From Nitrosospira multiformis (GTDB lineage: Bacteria; Pseudomonadota; Gammaproteobacteria; Burkholderiales; Nitrosomonadaceae): a DNA stretch of 40,942 nt. Position numbers and translations under genes: made by a program. Of this stretch, positions 25,245 to 34,332 are shown piece by piece; position 1 is the stretch's first letter; every line of letters starts with the position of its first letter. Where the stretch lies: assembly GCF_900103165.1 (NCBI RefSeq), contig NZ_FNKY01000002.1:1-40942 (forward strand). Reading direction: 5' to 3'. The notes beneath the pieces were generated by a model that saw nothing but the letters and a program-made list of their open reading frames with translations, searched no databases and was not told the DNA's origin.

Positions 25245-26150
25245 ATGATTAAATCGAGAGCAGGGAGCGTAAAGAAATCAGATCGTGTCCAAGCTTCCCC
25301 AGAAGCACATGCGCATCCAATTGATATTCCGCTGGATCTGATAGAGGAAGATCCCAACCAGCCTCGCACCGTCTTCGATCCGCAGCTGCTCAACGAGCTG
25401 GCCGATACCATTCGGCAGCGAGGGGTTAAAAACCCGATATCCGTGCACCATCATCCAGAAAAATCCGGCAGGTATGTCATCAACGACGGCGCGCGGCGCT
25501 ACCGCGCCTCACATCTGGCCGGCAAGAAAACCATCAAGGCATTTATCGACGTTGACTTCACCAAGATTGACCAGATCATCGTAAATGCCCATCAAGCGGG
25601 TTTTACACCGAGAGAATGGGCAATCCTCATCGAGCAGGAGGAAAAAAAGGGCAAGTCCAGACGGCAGATCGCGCGCGAGCTGGGCATGTCCGCGCCCCAT
25701 ATCACCAGCCATGCCGCGTTGTTGCGCTTGCCAGATTGCATTGCAGACGCTTTCAACTCCGGGCGGTGCCAGGATGTGACTGCCGTGAACCATCTCGTCG
25801 TCGTTTGGCGGCAATATCCAGATGACGTGGAGTTCTGGCTGGAAGATCCGACCGTCGAAATCACGCGGGCATCCATCGCGCGACTACGCGCGTTCCTGGA
25901 CAGCCGCGACCAGTCCGAACAACCGGTCGGGCCAGCCGCCGTGGCAAAGGAACGCAAAACGCGCATACCCAGTCCATTGAGGCTGCACAAGCCGATAGTC
26001 AGAATTCGATACGAAGGAGAGCCCGCACAATTGCTGTTCAACCGCCGGCCCTCACAGCCCGGCTATGCGTGGATTAGAAGCGAGAACGGCAATGAAAGGG
26101 AAGGCGCCATCGAAAAAATGCAGCTTACAGAGCTGAGCGAAGGCAAATAA
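25245..26150 (+). CDS. korB: KorB/ParB-family partition and repressor protein
   Basis: This 301-residue protein has a ParB N-terminal domain (IPLDLIEEDPNQPRTVFDPQ, then YVINDGARRYRASHLAGKK), a helix-turn-helix middle (KSRRQIARELGMSAPHITSH) and a C-terminal SH3-like dimerisation domain (KPIVRIRYEGEPAQLLFNRR). In IncP plasmids KorB both partitions the plasmid and silences promoters at a distance together with other Kor proteins. Its usual partners IncC and KorA are absent from the neighbouring genes, so its partition partner may be the ParA at 21321. A GAGGG lies before the ATG. Confidence 0.93.
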   Translation: MIKSRAGSVKKSDRVQASPEAHAHPIDIPLDLIEEDPNQPRTVFDPQLLNELADTIRQRGVKNPISVHHHPEKSGRYVINDGARRYRASHLAGKKTIKAFIDVDFTKIDQIIVNAHQAGFTPREWAILIEQEEKKGKSRRQIARELGMSAPHITSHAALLRLPDCIADAFNSGRCQDVTAVNHLVVVWRQYPDDVEFWLEDPTVEITRASIARLRAFLDSRDQSEQPVGPAAVAKERKTRIPSPLRLHKPIVRIRYEGEPAQLLFNRRPSQPGYAWIRSENGNEREGAIEKMQLTELSEGK

Positions 26151-26173
26151 AAGCAGAAGATGAAGGGCAACTA

Positions 26174-26539
26174 ATGTCCCAGGACACGGCACCGAAAAAA
26201 CAGCGCATTCTCGTCATGAACGGACAACGTTTGATCCAAACCGATGAGGATGGAAAGTGGGTCACGCAAAAGGTTGGAAAGGCGGGAAGCCTCAAGCCTG
26301 GCATTTATGCTGCCTACATGGCAACGGATGCGGACAAGGCGCTGCAACATACCGGAATCGTGTTTCACATAGACGAACGCTATGTATACCTGCAAGAGCC
26401 GCATGGGAACACGCGGCATCCGCTGAAAGCGTTCGATGCGGTCCCGGAAAACGGCAAGACGATTTGTATCACGTATGAAGCGGGCAGGGCGCTGACCACG
26501 GCGGTGGTGTTGAGCCCCACGCACAAGCTGACTCGCTGA
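26174..26539 (+). CDS. KfrB-domain small protein
   Basis: The 121-residue protein carries a C-terminal segment (TGIVFHIDERYVYLQEPHGN to GKTICITYEAGRALTTA) that matches the KfrB domain found in some plasmid accessory proteins and in relaxase fusions. The N-terminus (RILVMNGQRLIQTDEDGKW) is not recognised. It follows korB by 23 bases and is probably in its operon. IncP has korF and korG at this place, which are not similar. The function is unknown. Confidence 0.5.
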   Translation: MSQDTAPKKQRILVMNGQRLIQTDEDGKWVTQKVGKAGSLKPGIYAAYMATDADKALQHTGIVFHIDERYVYLQEPHGNTRHPLKAFDAVPENGKTICITYEAGRALTTAVVLSPTHKLTR

Positions 26540-26556
26540 TTTCGTGCAGCCACAAG

Positions 26557-26973
26557 CTAGCTTACCCAAAGCACGGTGGCGGCTGCGACCAAGGACAGCA
26601 TGGATATAATGGCACTGAGTCCCGCATAGCGCCGCCAATGCAGGAAATCCGTCATCAACTTATGGTTTGCCGCTTCGCCCTCCAATTTGAATTCTTGGAA
26701 AAGCCGTTGTGCTTCCTGCCGCAAGGCCAGCTTCGCGGCCACGGTGGATTCACGTATGGTTGCATCCAGACGGTTTGCGGACTGGTCCTGAAGTTGTGTC
26801 GACAAGGTTTTCATGGCGGTTAAATACTCTTCAAGCAAGTTATGTTGAATGCCCATACTTGCCTCCATCACCTGCCGATTGATGGTGTATATCATCAGTA
26901 TAGGATCGTCGCGATCCAGGATAATGCCATGCCTGGCCATGACCTCCTGGATGATTTTATCTATGCTAGTCAT
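26557..26973 (-). CDS. traM: TraM-like conjugal transfer protein
   Basis: This 138-residue protein is largely helical and ends in a single membrane helix (AIISMLSLVAAATVLWVS). Features are IILDRDDPILMIYTINRQVM near the start and a long charged coiled region. It follows traL with an ATGA overlap, the IncP traK-traL-traM order. TraM is needed for efficient transfer, but its mechanism is not known. Confidence 0.85.
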   Translation of the reverse strand: MTSIDKIIQEVMARHGIILDRDDPILMIYTINRQVMEASMGIQHNLLEEYLTAMKTLSTQLQDQSANRLDATIRESTVAAKLALRQEAQRLFQEFKLEGEAANHKLMTDFLHWRRYAGLSAIISMLSLVAAATVLWVS

Positions 26974-27698
26974 GCAAGTTCAGCCGCGGTGTCGCACTGT
27001 GTATAAAGCCGATCACGCACGATCTTTAGACGCTGGCGAGTCATGATCGGCAGCGATGCAAGCTGCAGCGACTCATCGAAGGTGCGCCGCGCTTGCAGCA
27101 TGTCCGACAAGTCGCGGCCATACGTTTCCTGCTTCAGTAGCGGAATTTCAACAATGGCGGCTACCTGCTTGCGATGATCCTTGCAGGCTTTCATATCCTG
27201 GAATTGCTTGCCCTCATGCTCGATCGGTCCCCAGTAGGGGTTGAGCCAAACGACAAATACCGCATCCTCAGGAAACTGCGCGGCCATCTGCGAAAAACCG
27301 CTCACGGTATCACGCAGGGCCTGGCCTCCGGTGACGACGGTATGCACCATCATTTGGTGGCCCATTTCCTTCAGTAACGCCGGTACCTGATTGGAAATGA
27401 GATAGTGCGATAGCGGTACGAAAGAGCTGGCGCCGTTGTCGATGATGACATCAACCTCGGCCGGCGCGAGCAATTCCACCAGCGCATCGAAATTGCGCGG
27501 GTTGATCTCGTCGCCTTCCATGATTTGAAGGCGCTGGACTTCGAGCGCCTTATAGCCATGAAAGGTGGCATTGACCGGGTCGGTATCGACGCACAGGGGT
27601 TTTTGCCCCCTGGCCGCCTTGTACTGAGCGAGCACGGAGGCAATGAAAGATTTGCCCACGCCGCCCTTGCCTTGCAAAACCGTGTGTATTTTAGCCAT
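26970..27698 (-). CDS. traL: TraL-like ATPase
   Basis: The 242-residue protein has the ParA-type Walker A (GKGGVGKS, residues 10-17), PLCVDTDPVNATFHGYKALE, IIDNGASSFVPLSHYLISNQ and VVWLNPYWGPIEHEGKQFQ, all closely matching the RP4 TraL sequence. ATG 27698 overlaps the traK stop (TGATG). It lies between traK and traM on the minus strand. Proposed roles are in DNA processing or transfer-complex positioning, not proven. Confidence 0.93.
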   Translation of the reverse strand: MAKIHTVLQGKGGVGKSFIASVLAQYKAARGQKPLCVDTDPVNATFHGYKALEVQRLQIMEGDEINPRNFDALVELLAPAEVDVIIDNGASSFVPLSHYLISNQVPALLKEMGHQMMVHTVVTGGQALRDTVSGFSQMAAQFPEDAVFVVWLNPYWGPIEHEGKQFQDMKACKDHRKQVAAIVEIPLLKQETYGRDLSDMLQARRTFDESLQLASLPIMTRQRLKIVRDRLYTQCDTAAELA

Positions 27699-28063
27699 CA
27701 AAGTATATCCTCATCGTTAGGGGTGGAAGAAAAAGTAAAGCCATCCGACCTGGATGCCGCGGCTGGATGGCCCGTGGCGATTGCCTTGGCGGGCGAAGCC
27801 AGCAGGCTCATTGCCTGCTTGTGGCTCCTGCCCGCGTTTTTGAGAACCAGGCGCTTAACCTGGTTGCAGAAAGTGTTGTAGCTTGCCGCGATCTTCTGTT
27901 CTGCATGCAGCGTCTCCCAAATCTGGTACACCGACCACCCATCGTTCAACGCTTGCTGAATTTCTTCACGTTGCGCCAGGAATGCAGCGAGATTGCGCGC
28001 GTTCCGGCTGGATACTTTGTCCTTGACTCGAAGCGAAATGCGGAATGAAAGGTCTTTTTGCAT
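27698..28063 (-). CDS. traK: TraK oriT-binding protein
   Basis: TraK binds and bends oriT DNA, helping expose the nick site. The 121-residue protein has NARNLAAFLAQREEIQQALN, SVYQIWETLHAEQKIAASYN and ends in GFTFSSTPNDEDIL, the C-terminal GFTF..TP motif also present in RP4 TraK. It is the first gene of the leftward traK-L-M operon, starting 150 bases from the predicted nick. Confidence 0.9.
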   Translation of the reverse strand: MQKDLSFRISLRVKDKVSSRNARNLAAFLAQREEIQQALNDGWSVYQIWETLHAEQKIAASYNTFCNQVKRLVLKNAGRSHKQAMSLLASPAKAIATGHPAAASRSDGFTFSSTPNDEDIL

Positions 28064-28096
28064 AATTCATATTAGATTAATCGAACATTTATTAAT

Positions 28097-28124
28097 AATA
28101 TACACTTATTTTGTGGTTGCACAA
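28097..28124 (-). promoter_or_regulatory. Predicted traK promoter
   Basis: On the minus strand a -35 TTGTGC and -10 TATATT are separated by 16 bases. It faces the traK-L-M operon and lies beside oriT, so relaxosome proteins could compete with RNA polymerase. Confidence 0.5.
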
Positions 28125-28194
28125 CCCATCTTTTTTTGGTAACTTGGATTCAGCAGCGAAATAAAGCGGGAAAAATAATTCCCAGTGAAAAACG

Positions 28195-28320
28195 TTATTG
28201 CGAAGAGACAGGGCAAGATATGTGAAGTGGGCCTACCCGCAAGCGGGTATTCCACACTTCACTCCCGCCTTATTCGCACGATGTGCTCAACGGGGATCTT
28301 GCCCTGCGGGGCAACCATAA
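28195..28320. other. oriT, IncP (RP4-like) type, with predicted nick 28213/28214
   Basis: The region closely follows RP4 oriT: GTGAAGTGGGCCTACCCGC, a hairpin TACCCGC-AA-GCGGGTA, CACTTCAC, CTTATTCGCACGATG, then TGCTCAACGGGGATCTTGCC. An inverted repeat of CAGGGCAAGAT (28210-28220) and ATCTTGCCCTG (28297-28307, approximate) spans the site. By analogy the nick is on the minus strand at ATATCTTG^CCCTG, between 28214 and 28213, so the transferred strand is the minus strand moving leftwards. The traK-traJ spacer is the expected position. Confidence 0.93.
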
Positions 28321-28350
28321 TGGACGGCTGCCGCCGTCAAGGAAAAGGAA

Positions 28351-28737
28351 ATGGATACCGACCGCGCGCCGACCAGGAAGGGCAGCACACCCATCAAGGT
28401 GTACTGCCTTCCAGCCGAAAAGGACCAGATCAGCCGGAACGCGCAGGCTGCCGGGCTGAGCGCGTCGATGTTTCTGCTGCACGTGGGCGCTGGCTACGAG
28501 GTGCGAACCATCCTCGACTACCAGCGCATCGACGACCTGGCCAGGATCAATGGCGACCTGGGACGGCTGGGCGGGCTCCTGAAGCTGTGGCTTACCAACG
28601 ACGAGCGGCTGCGCCAAATGAAAGCCACTGAGCTGCGCGCCGTCTTGAACAAGATTGAGGCCAACCAGGAAGCCATGCGCGCTATCATGCGCGCCGTGCT
28701 CCGGCGCGAGCCGGGCAGGGGAAGGGAGGAGGCGTGA
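28351..28737 (+). CDS. traJ: TraJ relaxosome accessory protein
   Basis: The 128-residue protein binds oriT with a ribbon-helix-helix domain and guides TraI to the nick site. PTRKGSTPIKVYCLPAEKDQ, GYEVRTILDYQRIDDLARIN and GDLGRLGGLLKLWLTNDER match RP4 TraJ closely. It is the first gene of the rightward operon after oriT, and its stop overlaps the GTG start of traI. Confidence 0.95.
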   Translation: MDTDRAPTRKGSTPIKVYCLPAEKDQISRNAQAAGLSASMFLLHVGAGYEVRTILDYQRIDDLARINGDLGRLGGLLKLWLTNDERLRQMKATELRAVLNKIEANQEAMRAIMRAVLRREPGRGREEA

Positions 28738-30668
28738 TCGCCAAGCACATTCCAATGCGCGCGGCACGGCGCAGCAGCTTCCGGGATCTCGTGGCCTACA
28801 TTACGCAGACGAAGGACAAGGCCGTGCGGGTGGGCGCGGTGCGGGTGTCGAATTGCCATCAAGAGGACGCCGGCGATGCGGTCAATGAAGTGTTGGCGGT
28901 GCAGCTCCAGAACCGGCGCGCATGCAGCGACAAAACCTATCACCTGCTCATCTCTTTCGATGCGGGCGACCATCCGTCGCCGGAGGGGTTGCGCGACATC
29001 GAAAGCAAACTGGCGGACGCCTTGGGGTTCGCGGGCCACCAGCGGGTGAGTGCCGTGCACACCGATACCGACAATCTGCACATTCATGTGGCGATCAATA
29101 AAATCCACCCGAAGGCGCTCACCATCCACAACCCGTACTGCGACTATAAAACCTTGGGCGAAGTCTGCCAGCGCCTGGAACAGGCCCACGGGCTGGCGCC
29201 CACCAATCATAAGACAATTGCGCGGGGCGCGCGCAACGCCGCCCTGGACATGGAACATACGGCAGGGGTGGAAAGCCTGTTGGGATGGGTCAGGCGCGAG
29301 TGCCTTGACGATTTAAGGGCGGCCCAAAGCTGGCAGTCATTGCACCAGGCGTTGGGCAAATCCGGCCTTGCGCTGCGGGCGCAGGGCAACGGATTCATCA
29401 TTACCGACCAGGAGGGCAGGGCAGTCAAGGCAAGCTCCATTGCGCGCGACTTGTCCAAAACCCAGCTAGTAAAGCGGCTGGGCGCGTTCGAGCCCGGCCG
29501 CCCAGCACAGATCCAGTCTGCCCGCTCCTATCGGATGCGGCCCGTATTGCCCCAACCGGGGAGTACCGTGACGGATGATCTCTACCAAAGCTATCGGGCC
29601 GAGCAGAGCGAGAACCGGCAGGCACGGGTCAAGATTCGCCGCGCGCTGCGCCAACAAAAGCAGGATCAGCTCTCGGCGGCAAAGAAGAAAGCCCGGATCA
29701 GGCGCGGCATCATCCGGGAACTGAATTGCGACAGCCTCTCCCGGCGCGCGCTCTATTACCAAGCGGGCGCAGCGTTGCGGGCAGAATTGCAGGACATTTA
29801 CGGCCAGCACCAGTCGCAGCGCGAACATCAGCTTGCGCAGTCCAAGCCCCAGGCATGGTTCGACTGGCTGGCCGACCGGGCGGCGGCGCACGATGCGGCG
29901 GCACTGCAAGCCTTGCGCCTCCGCAGCCAAAAGGCGGCACGGCGCGCGGACAGCCTCATGGGGACTATCCAAGCGGGCAGGGGAGGCGAAAAGGCAGACG
30001 GAATGCAGGTTGATAGCGTCACCCACCAGGGCACGATCATCTACATCAAGAAAGCATCCGCCATCCGCGACAGCGGTCACCGCCTGGAAGTATCGGAGGA
30101 CATCACCCAGGATGCTTTGGAAATCGCAATAAGCATGGCGCTGCGGCGTTTCGGGCGGAACATCACCATCGAGGGCGACAGCGCCTTCAGGGATCGCGTA
30201 CTGCATACCGCCAGCGCCTTGAAACTGGATATCGCCTTTACCGACCGTACGGCGAAACAGGCGCGCACGGACGTTTTACAGGAAAAACCGGTGCTGCCGC
30301 CTCAGGCCGAGACTGAACCTGTCAAACTGCATAGGCACTCCGCTAGCCATGTAGCGCCACCGCGCCAGGACAATCCCGGAGAAGCCGCCGCGCGGCGCTA
30401 CATCGCGGAACGCGAAGCGAAGCGGCAACTCATCGCCGGCATCCCGAAGCACGTCCTTGGCAATCCCAGCCTGCTTGCGGAGATCCGCTACGCGGGCTGG
30501 CGAAAGGTGGATGGGCAATTTCTGCTGCTGGCAGCCACCCGCATGGACGAAGTGGCGGTGATTCCGGTTGACGCCACCACGGTCGCGCGGGCCGCGGGGA
30601 CGCGGCTGGGCGCGGCAATTCACCTGGACGGCAAATGCCTGAATGAATCCAGGGGATTAAAATTGTGA
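28734..30668 (+). CDS. traI: TraI relaxase (MOB-P)
   Basis: TraI nicks oriT and stays attached to the 5' end of the transferred strand. The 644-residue protein begins MIAKHIPMRAARRSSFRDLV. Catalytic Tyr22 (AYIT), Ser74 (HLLISFD) and His116 with His118 (DTDNLHIHVAINKIHP) are at the RP4 positions. The N-terminal 300 residues are the relaxase domain. A C-terminal LPD7-like segment (about 440-510, including SGHRLEVSEDITQDALEIA) and a basic tail follow. The GTG start overlaps traJ, with GGGAGGAGG upstream. RP4 TraI is longer (732), and this one still looks complete. Confidence 0.95.
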   Translation: MIAKHIPMRAARRSSFRDLVAYITQTKDKAVRVGAVRVSNCHQEDAGDAVNEVLAVQLQNRRACSDKTYHLLISFDAGDHPSPEGLRDIESKLADALGFAGHQRVSAVHTDTDNLHIHVAINKIHPKALTIHNPYCDYKTLGEVCQRLEQAHGLAPTNHKTIARGARNAALDMEHTAGVESLLGWVRRECLDDLRAAQSWQSLHQALGKSGLALRAQGNGFIITDQEGRAVKASSIARDLSKTQLVKRLGAFEPGRPAQIQSARSYRMRPVLPQPGSTVTDDLYQSYRAEQSENRQARVKIRRALRQQKQDQLSAAKKKARIRRGIIRELNCDSLSRRALYYQAGAALRAELQDIYGQHQSQREHQLAQSKPQAWFDWLADRAAAHDAAALQALRLRSQKAARRADSLMGTIQAGRGGEKADGMQVDSVTHQGTIIYIKKASAIRDSGHRLEVSEDITQDALEIAISMALRRFGRNITIEGDSAFRDRVLHTASALKLDIAFTDRTAKQARTDVLQEKPVLPPQAETEPVKLHRHSASHVAPPRQDNPGEAAARRYIAEREAKRQLIAGIPKHVLGNPSLLAEIRYAGWRKVDGQFLLLAATRMDEVAVIPVDATTVARAAGTRLGAAIHLDGKCLNESRGLKL

Positions 30669-32530
30669 ACCCCGGCCCGAACAATGCCATCGGTCCGCAA
30701 GTGCGCGGAGAGAGCGGAAACCGCCCGCTCTTGATGCTTGCGCTGTTCCTGCTGGTGCTGGTCGTGAGCCTAGCCGCCGCGACACAGTATCTCGCCCATG
30801 CTCTTCAATACCATGCGGCATTGGGCGCCAACGTGAGCCATCTCTACGCCCCCTGGAAGATTCTGGAATGGGCAAGGCAATGGCCGGGCCGCTATTCCGA
30901 CCAGTTCAGCATGGCAGGCAGCATAGGGCTCATGACCGCAGCATTTGGCCTGATCCTGCTCATGGGCTACAAAAAACACTTGGCACAGTCCAGTAGCGTG
31001 AGTTCCCGCTTACACGGGTCGGCGCGCTGGGCAGACAAGAAGGACATCCTGGCTGCTGGCCTGCTGCCACGCAACGCTTCGTGGCTGGACAGGTTGAAGG
31101 GGAAAAGCAGGGAAGAGCAGCGTGCATCGGTATACGTGGGCGCCTGGCTGGACAAGCACGGGCGGCAACACTACCTGCGCCACAACGGCCCGGAACACGT
31201 GCTGTGCTACGCGCCGACGCGCTCTGGCAAGGGCGTGGGGCTGATCGTGCCCACTTTGCTGTCGTGGCCCGAGAGCGCCGTCATTACAGACCTGAAAGGG
31301 GAGCTATGGGAATTGACCGCCGGATGGCGCAAGCTCCATGCCCGCAACCGAGTATTGCGCTTCGAGCCCGCATCAGTCGGCGGCGGCGCACACTGGAATC
31401 CGCTAGACGAAATTCGCATCGCCAGCGAACAGGCGGTAGGTGACGTGCAGAATCTCGCCACCCTGATCGTCGATCCGGACGGGCGGGGATTGGAAACCCA
31501 CTGGCAGAAATCGGCGCAATCGCTGCTGGTGGGGCTCGTCCTGCACGCGCTTCACCAAGCGCTACACGATGGCAAGCCTACGCCCGCCATTGCTGATATC
31601 GACGCAATGCTGTCCGACCCCGACCGCGAAATTGGGGAATTATGGATGCAGATGTTCGCTGCGCCGATCCCGGACGGCACGCATCAGCGCATCGTTGCCG
31701 CCACTGCGCGCGACATGATGGACCGGCCCAAGGAGGAAGCTGGCTCGGTACTGTCCACCGCCAAATCCTATCTGTCGCTCTACCGCGACCCGGTGGTGCG
31801 GGACAATACCGCGGATTCGCATTTTCGGATAGCAGACCTGATGCACCACGACAATCCGGTGAGCCTCTATATTGTCACCCGCCCAGCCGACAAGACCCGG
31901 CTGCAACCGTTGGTGCGCATCCTGCTCAACATGATTGTTCGGCTGCTGGCGGACCGCATCGAATTTGAGCATGGGCGGGCAAAACCCGTATACAAGCACC
32001 GTCTATTGATGATGCTGGATGAGTTCCCCAGCTTGGGCAAGCTCGGAATCCTGCAAGAGTCGCTGGCTTTCCTCGCCGGGTATGGGATCAAGTGCTACCT
32101 GATCTGCCAGGACATCAATCAACTTCGGTCAGGCACCACCGGCTATGGGCGTGATGAATCCATTACCTCGAACTGCCACATCCAGAGCGCTTTTCCGCCC
32201 AACCGCGTAGAAACCGCCGAGCATTTATCGAAACTTACGGGGCAGACCACCATTGCCAAAGAACAGGTCTCCAAGAACGGCAAGCAGACTTCCCGCACGA
32301 TGCAAGAGGTTCAACGTTCGCTGCTGACCGTGGATGAATGCCTGCGCATGCCGGGGCCGGTCAAGAGAACGCAGGATGGACAGGATGTGATCGAGAAAGC
32401 CGGTGACATGATTATCTATGTCGCCGGATGCCCGGCCATTTACGGCAAGCAGCCGCTTTATTTTCAGGACAGGATTTTTCAGGCGCGAGCGGCAATTGCC
32501 GTGCCGATCCAAAGCGATCGACTGATATAA
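30665..32530 (+). CDS. traG: TraG/VirD4 coupling protein
   Basis: This 621-residue ATPase brings the relaxosome to the mating channel. It has N-terminal membrane helices (LLMLALFLLVLVVSLAAATQ, and around LMTAAFGLILLMGYKK), Walker A APTRSGKG (183-190), Walker B LLMMLDEFPSLGKLG with Asp452 and Glu453, and the conserved DLKGELWELTAGWRK and ICQDINQLRS stretches. A GTG start overlaps the traI stop. IncP traH, nested in traI, was not looked for. Confidence 0.95.
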   Translation: MNPGPNNAIGPQVRGESGNRPLLMLALFLLVLVVSLAAATQYLAHALQYHAALGANVSHLYAPWKILEWARQWPGRYSDQFSMAGSIGLMTAAFGLILLMGYKKHLAQSSSVSSRLHGSARWADKKDILAAGLLPRNASWLDRLKGKSREEQRASVYVGAWLDKHGRQHYLRHNGPEHVLCYAPTRSGKGVGLIVPTLLSWPESAVITDLKGELWELTAGWRKLHARNRVLRFEPASVGGGAHWNPLDEIRIASEQAVGDVQNLATLIVDPDGRGLETHWQKSAQSLLVGLVLHALHQALHDGKPTPAIADIDAMLSDPDREIGELWMQMFAAPIPDGTHQRIVAATARDMMDRPKEEAGSVLSTAKSYLSLYRDPVVRDNTADSHFRIADLMHHDNPVSLYIVTRPADKTRLQPLVRILLNMIVRLLADRIEFEHGRAKPVYKHRLLMMLDEFPSLGKLGILQESLAFLAGYGIKCYLICQDINQLRSGTTGYGRDESITSNCHIQSAFPPNRVETAEHLSKLTGQTTIAKEQVSKNGKQTSRTMQEVQRSLLTVDECLRMPGPVKRTQDGQDVIEKAGDMIIYVAGCPAIYGKQPLYFQDRIFQARAAIAVPIQSDRLI

Positions 32531-32571
32531 GCATATTTCTGTATATCTATATTTCTGTATTTACTAAAAAG

Positions 32572-33105
32572 ATGGTTGTGTCACCGCATATCAGCCGTGC
32601 CTTTGCCATCGGCGGCATCGGTTTCATGGTGCTCGGATTGCTGTGTTATGCAGCCGGCTTGCGGGTCAATACCACCCGGAGCATTCCGGTGGGCCTATAT
32701 TGGATGACCGACGAGGCGGTAGCCAGGGGCCAATATGTGCTTTTTTGCCCGCCGCAAACGCTCCTGTTCGAAGAGGCGAAACGGCGCGGATACATTGGAG
32801 CAGGATTCTGTCCGGGAAATTATGGCTACATGATGAAGCGTGTGTTGGCCGCAGCCGATGATCGGGTGGTCATAGCAGGGGAGGGCGTCAGCATCAATGG
32901 GAAACTTTTGCCTGCCAGTGAGCCGTTCAAAGCGGATAAAGCGGGCAGGGCAATGCCGCATATCTCATCGGGCACCTACACCCTGGCAAAGTCAGAATTG
33001 CTGCTAATGTCGGATGGGAGCCCTACCTCTTTCGATGGGCGCTACTTCGGGGCAGTGGATGCATCTCAGGTCAAGGGCGTAATCCAGCCGCTACTTATAT
33101 GGTGA
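32572..33105 (+). CDS. traF: TraF pilin peptidase (S26 family cyclase)
   Basis: TraF removes the C-terminus of TrbC and joins it head to tail. The 177-residue form begins at ATG 32572 with a membrane helix (AFAIGGIGFMVLGLLCYAAG). Catalytic Ser37 (RSIPVGLYWM) and Lys89 (YMMKRVLAAADD) occupy the RP4 positions exactly. An upstream frame would overlap traG with no ribosome binding site. It closes the traJ-I-G-F operon, and no traE or traD genes follow. Confidence 0.93.
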   Translation: MVVSPHISRAFAIGGIGFMVLGLLCYAAGLRVNTTRSIPVGLYWMTDEAVARGQYVLFCPPQTLLFEEAKRRGYIGAGFCPGNYGYMMKRVLAAADDRVVIAGEGVSINGKLLPASEPFKADKAGRAMPHISSGTYTLAKSELLLMSDGSPTSFDGRYFGAVDASQVKGVIQPLLIW

Positions 33106-33138
33106 GGCGCACCCTGTAGCTTGCTTCAACACGGCAAT

Positions 33139-33409
33139 CCCGCTCACCTGCGGTCAACGGGCCGGGCTCTATGTGCTCTGCACACCGGGCCTGTGGTCCC
33201 GGCCATGCGGTAACGATCCCTTTTGCGACTATCCCATCTAGCAGCCCCGCCCGTTCCGGGCCGCGCTGTTCGTCAGAACTAATTCCATCCTATGCGGAGC
33301 GCTTTGCGCTGCGCTGTAGAGCCAAGCCGCGTTTCATTGCAAGGGGCGCGTTGCGCCTTACCTTTTCGTTGTTCAGGCCCAGCCCTTGCAATCTCATTCC
33401 TTCGTCTTG
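33139..33409 (+). repeat. Repeat C, copy 1: structured element before kfrA
   Basis: A roughly 270-bp sequence alignable to 34333-34665. The shared block runs from CCCGCTCAC through GGGCCGG, CTCTATGTGCT, CACACCGGGCCTGT and CGATCCCTTTTGC to CCCTTGCAATCTCA, with the stems TGTGC/GCACA and CCCG/CGGG conserved around different loops. It ends 19 bases before the kfrA promoter. Like repeat B it stands upstream of an accessory gene. Function unknown. Confidence 0.75.
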
Positions 33410-33427
33410 GCCAGCTGCCCAAAATAC

Positions 33428-33455
33428 TTGACAAACACAAATTATTTGATAAAAT
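33428..33455 (+). promoter_or_regulatory. kfrA promoter
   Basis: A perfect -35 TTGACA (33428-33433) and a -10 TAAAAT (33450-33455) are separated by 16 bases, in an AT-rich stretch before the kfrA ribosome binding site (GAGGGGG). Confidence 0.7.
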
Positions 33456-33502
33456 AACATAAGATAAAAAGTAATTACTTTATTAAATATGAGGGGGCCA
33501 CC

Positions 33503-34183
33503 ATGGGACGCAAAGCACTCCACACGCAGGAACAAGTTTTCGAAGCAGCCGATCATCTGGCGGCAAGCGGGCGGGAAGTCACGCCGACCACCTTGCGCGA
33601 TGCGCTGGGCGGGGGCAGCCTAACTACCATTTACCGGCACCTCGAAGCTTGGGAAGCCACCTGTAAGGCGGTGCCAGCCCCGGTCAGCATTCCCATGCCG
33701 GATGCCGTAAGACTGGCCTTCGAGCAGGCTTGGCAAGCGGCTGCCACCGAGGCCGGCAAAGAAATCGCGGTCATCCGCGAAAAAGCGGATACCGAAATCA
33801 AGGCGACGCACCGGCGCCTGGAAGAAGCGGTGGCGGCTATCGGTCAACTCGAAAGTGAGCAGCTGGCCGACGCCGACCGGCTGGAGGGACTGGAAACCAC
33901 GCTGCTCAAGGAACGGGAAATCGCGCGGCAGGCTGTGATCGATGCCGCCACCCGGGAAGCCGGGCTTGCGGCCACTGTGGTCGAGCTAAAACATCACAGC
34001 GGCGAGGTGGTCAATAAACTGACGATCAGCAAGCAGGCCATCGAGGCCGAGTTATCCGAAATACGCAAGGAAGTTCGTGCGTTGACTGAAAAGCTCGGCA
34101 AGGCCACCGGCGCCGCCGACGCGTTGCGCAGCCAGGTTGCCGAGCAGCAAGCAACTATCCGCGACTTATCCGGGCGGCGCTAG
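33503..34183 (+). CDS. kfrA: KfrA-like DNA-binding coiled-coil protein
   Basis: The 226-residue protein starts with a KfrA N-terminal helical DNA-binding domain (VFEAADHLAASGREVTPTTL, GGGSLTTIYRHLEAW) and continues as a long alpha-helical coiled coil to the end (about residues 75-225). KfrA in IncP plasmids autoregulates and supports stable inheritance, perhaps by forming filaments. It has its own promoter and GAGGGGG ribosome binding site, and does not seem to be cotranscribed with traF. Confidence 0.9.
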   Translation: MGRKALHTQEQVFEAADHLAASGREVTPTTLRDALGGGSLTTIYRHLEAWEATCKAVPAPVSIPMPDAVRLAFEQAWQAAATEAGKEIAVIREKADTEIKATHRRLEEAVAAIGQLESEQLADADRLEGLETTLLKEREIARQAVIDAATREAGLAATVVELKHHSGEVVNKLTISKQAIEAELSEIRKEVRALTEKLGKATGAADALRSQVAEQQATIRDLSGRR

Positions 34184-34332
34184 CCGGGCGGCAGGGGTAG
34201 CGCCTTAGGATATGGAATAAAAAAAGATCATGCCGGTTCTTATTTAAATGGCGGCTGGTGACACGACTGCTTGTGCTACCTCTATTTGGATAAAGATCTA
34301 GGCAAGGTATTAACCCAACCTTCATGCGGCGG

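Noticed and set aside
28185-28631. Open frame crossing oriT and traJ
   Set aside because: It overlaps the conserved oriT and the clear traJ gene in another frame, and its protein shows no family pattern.
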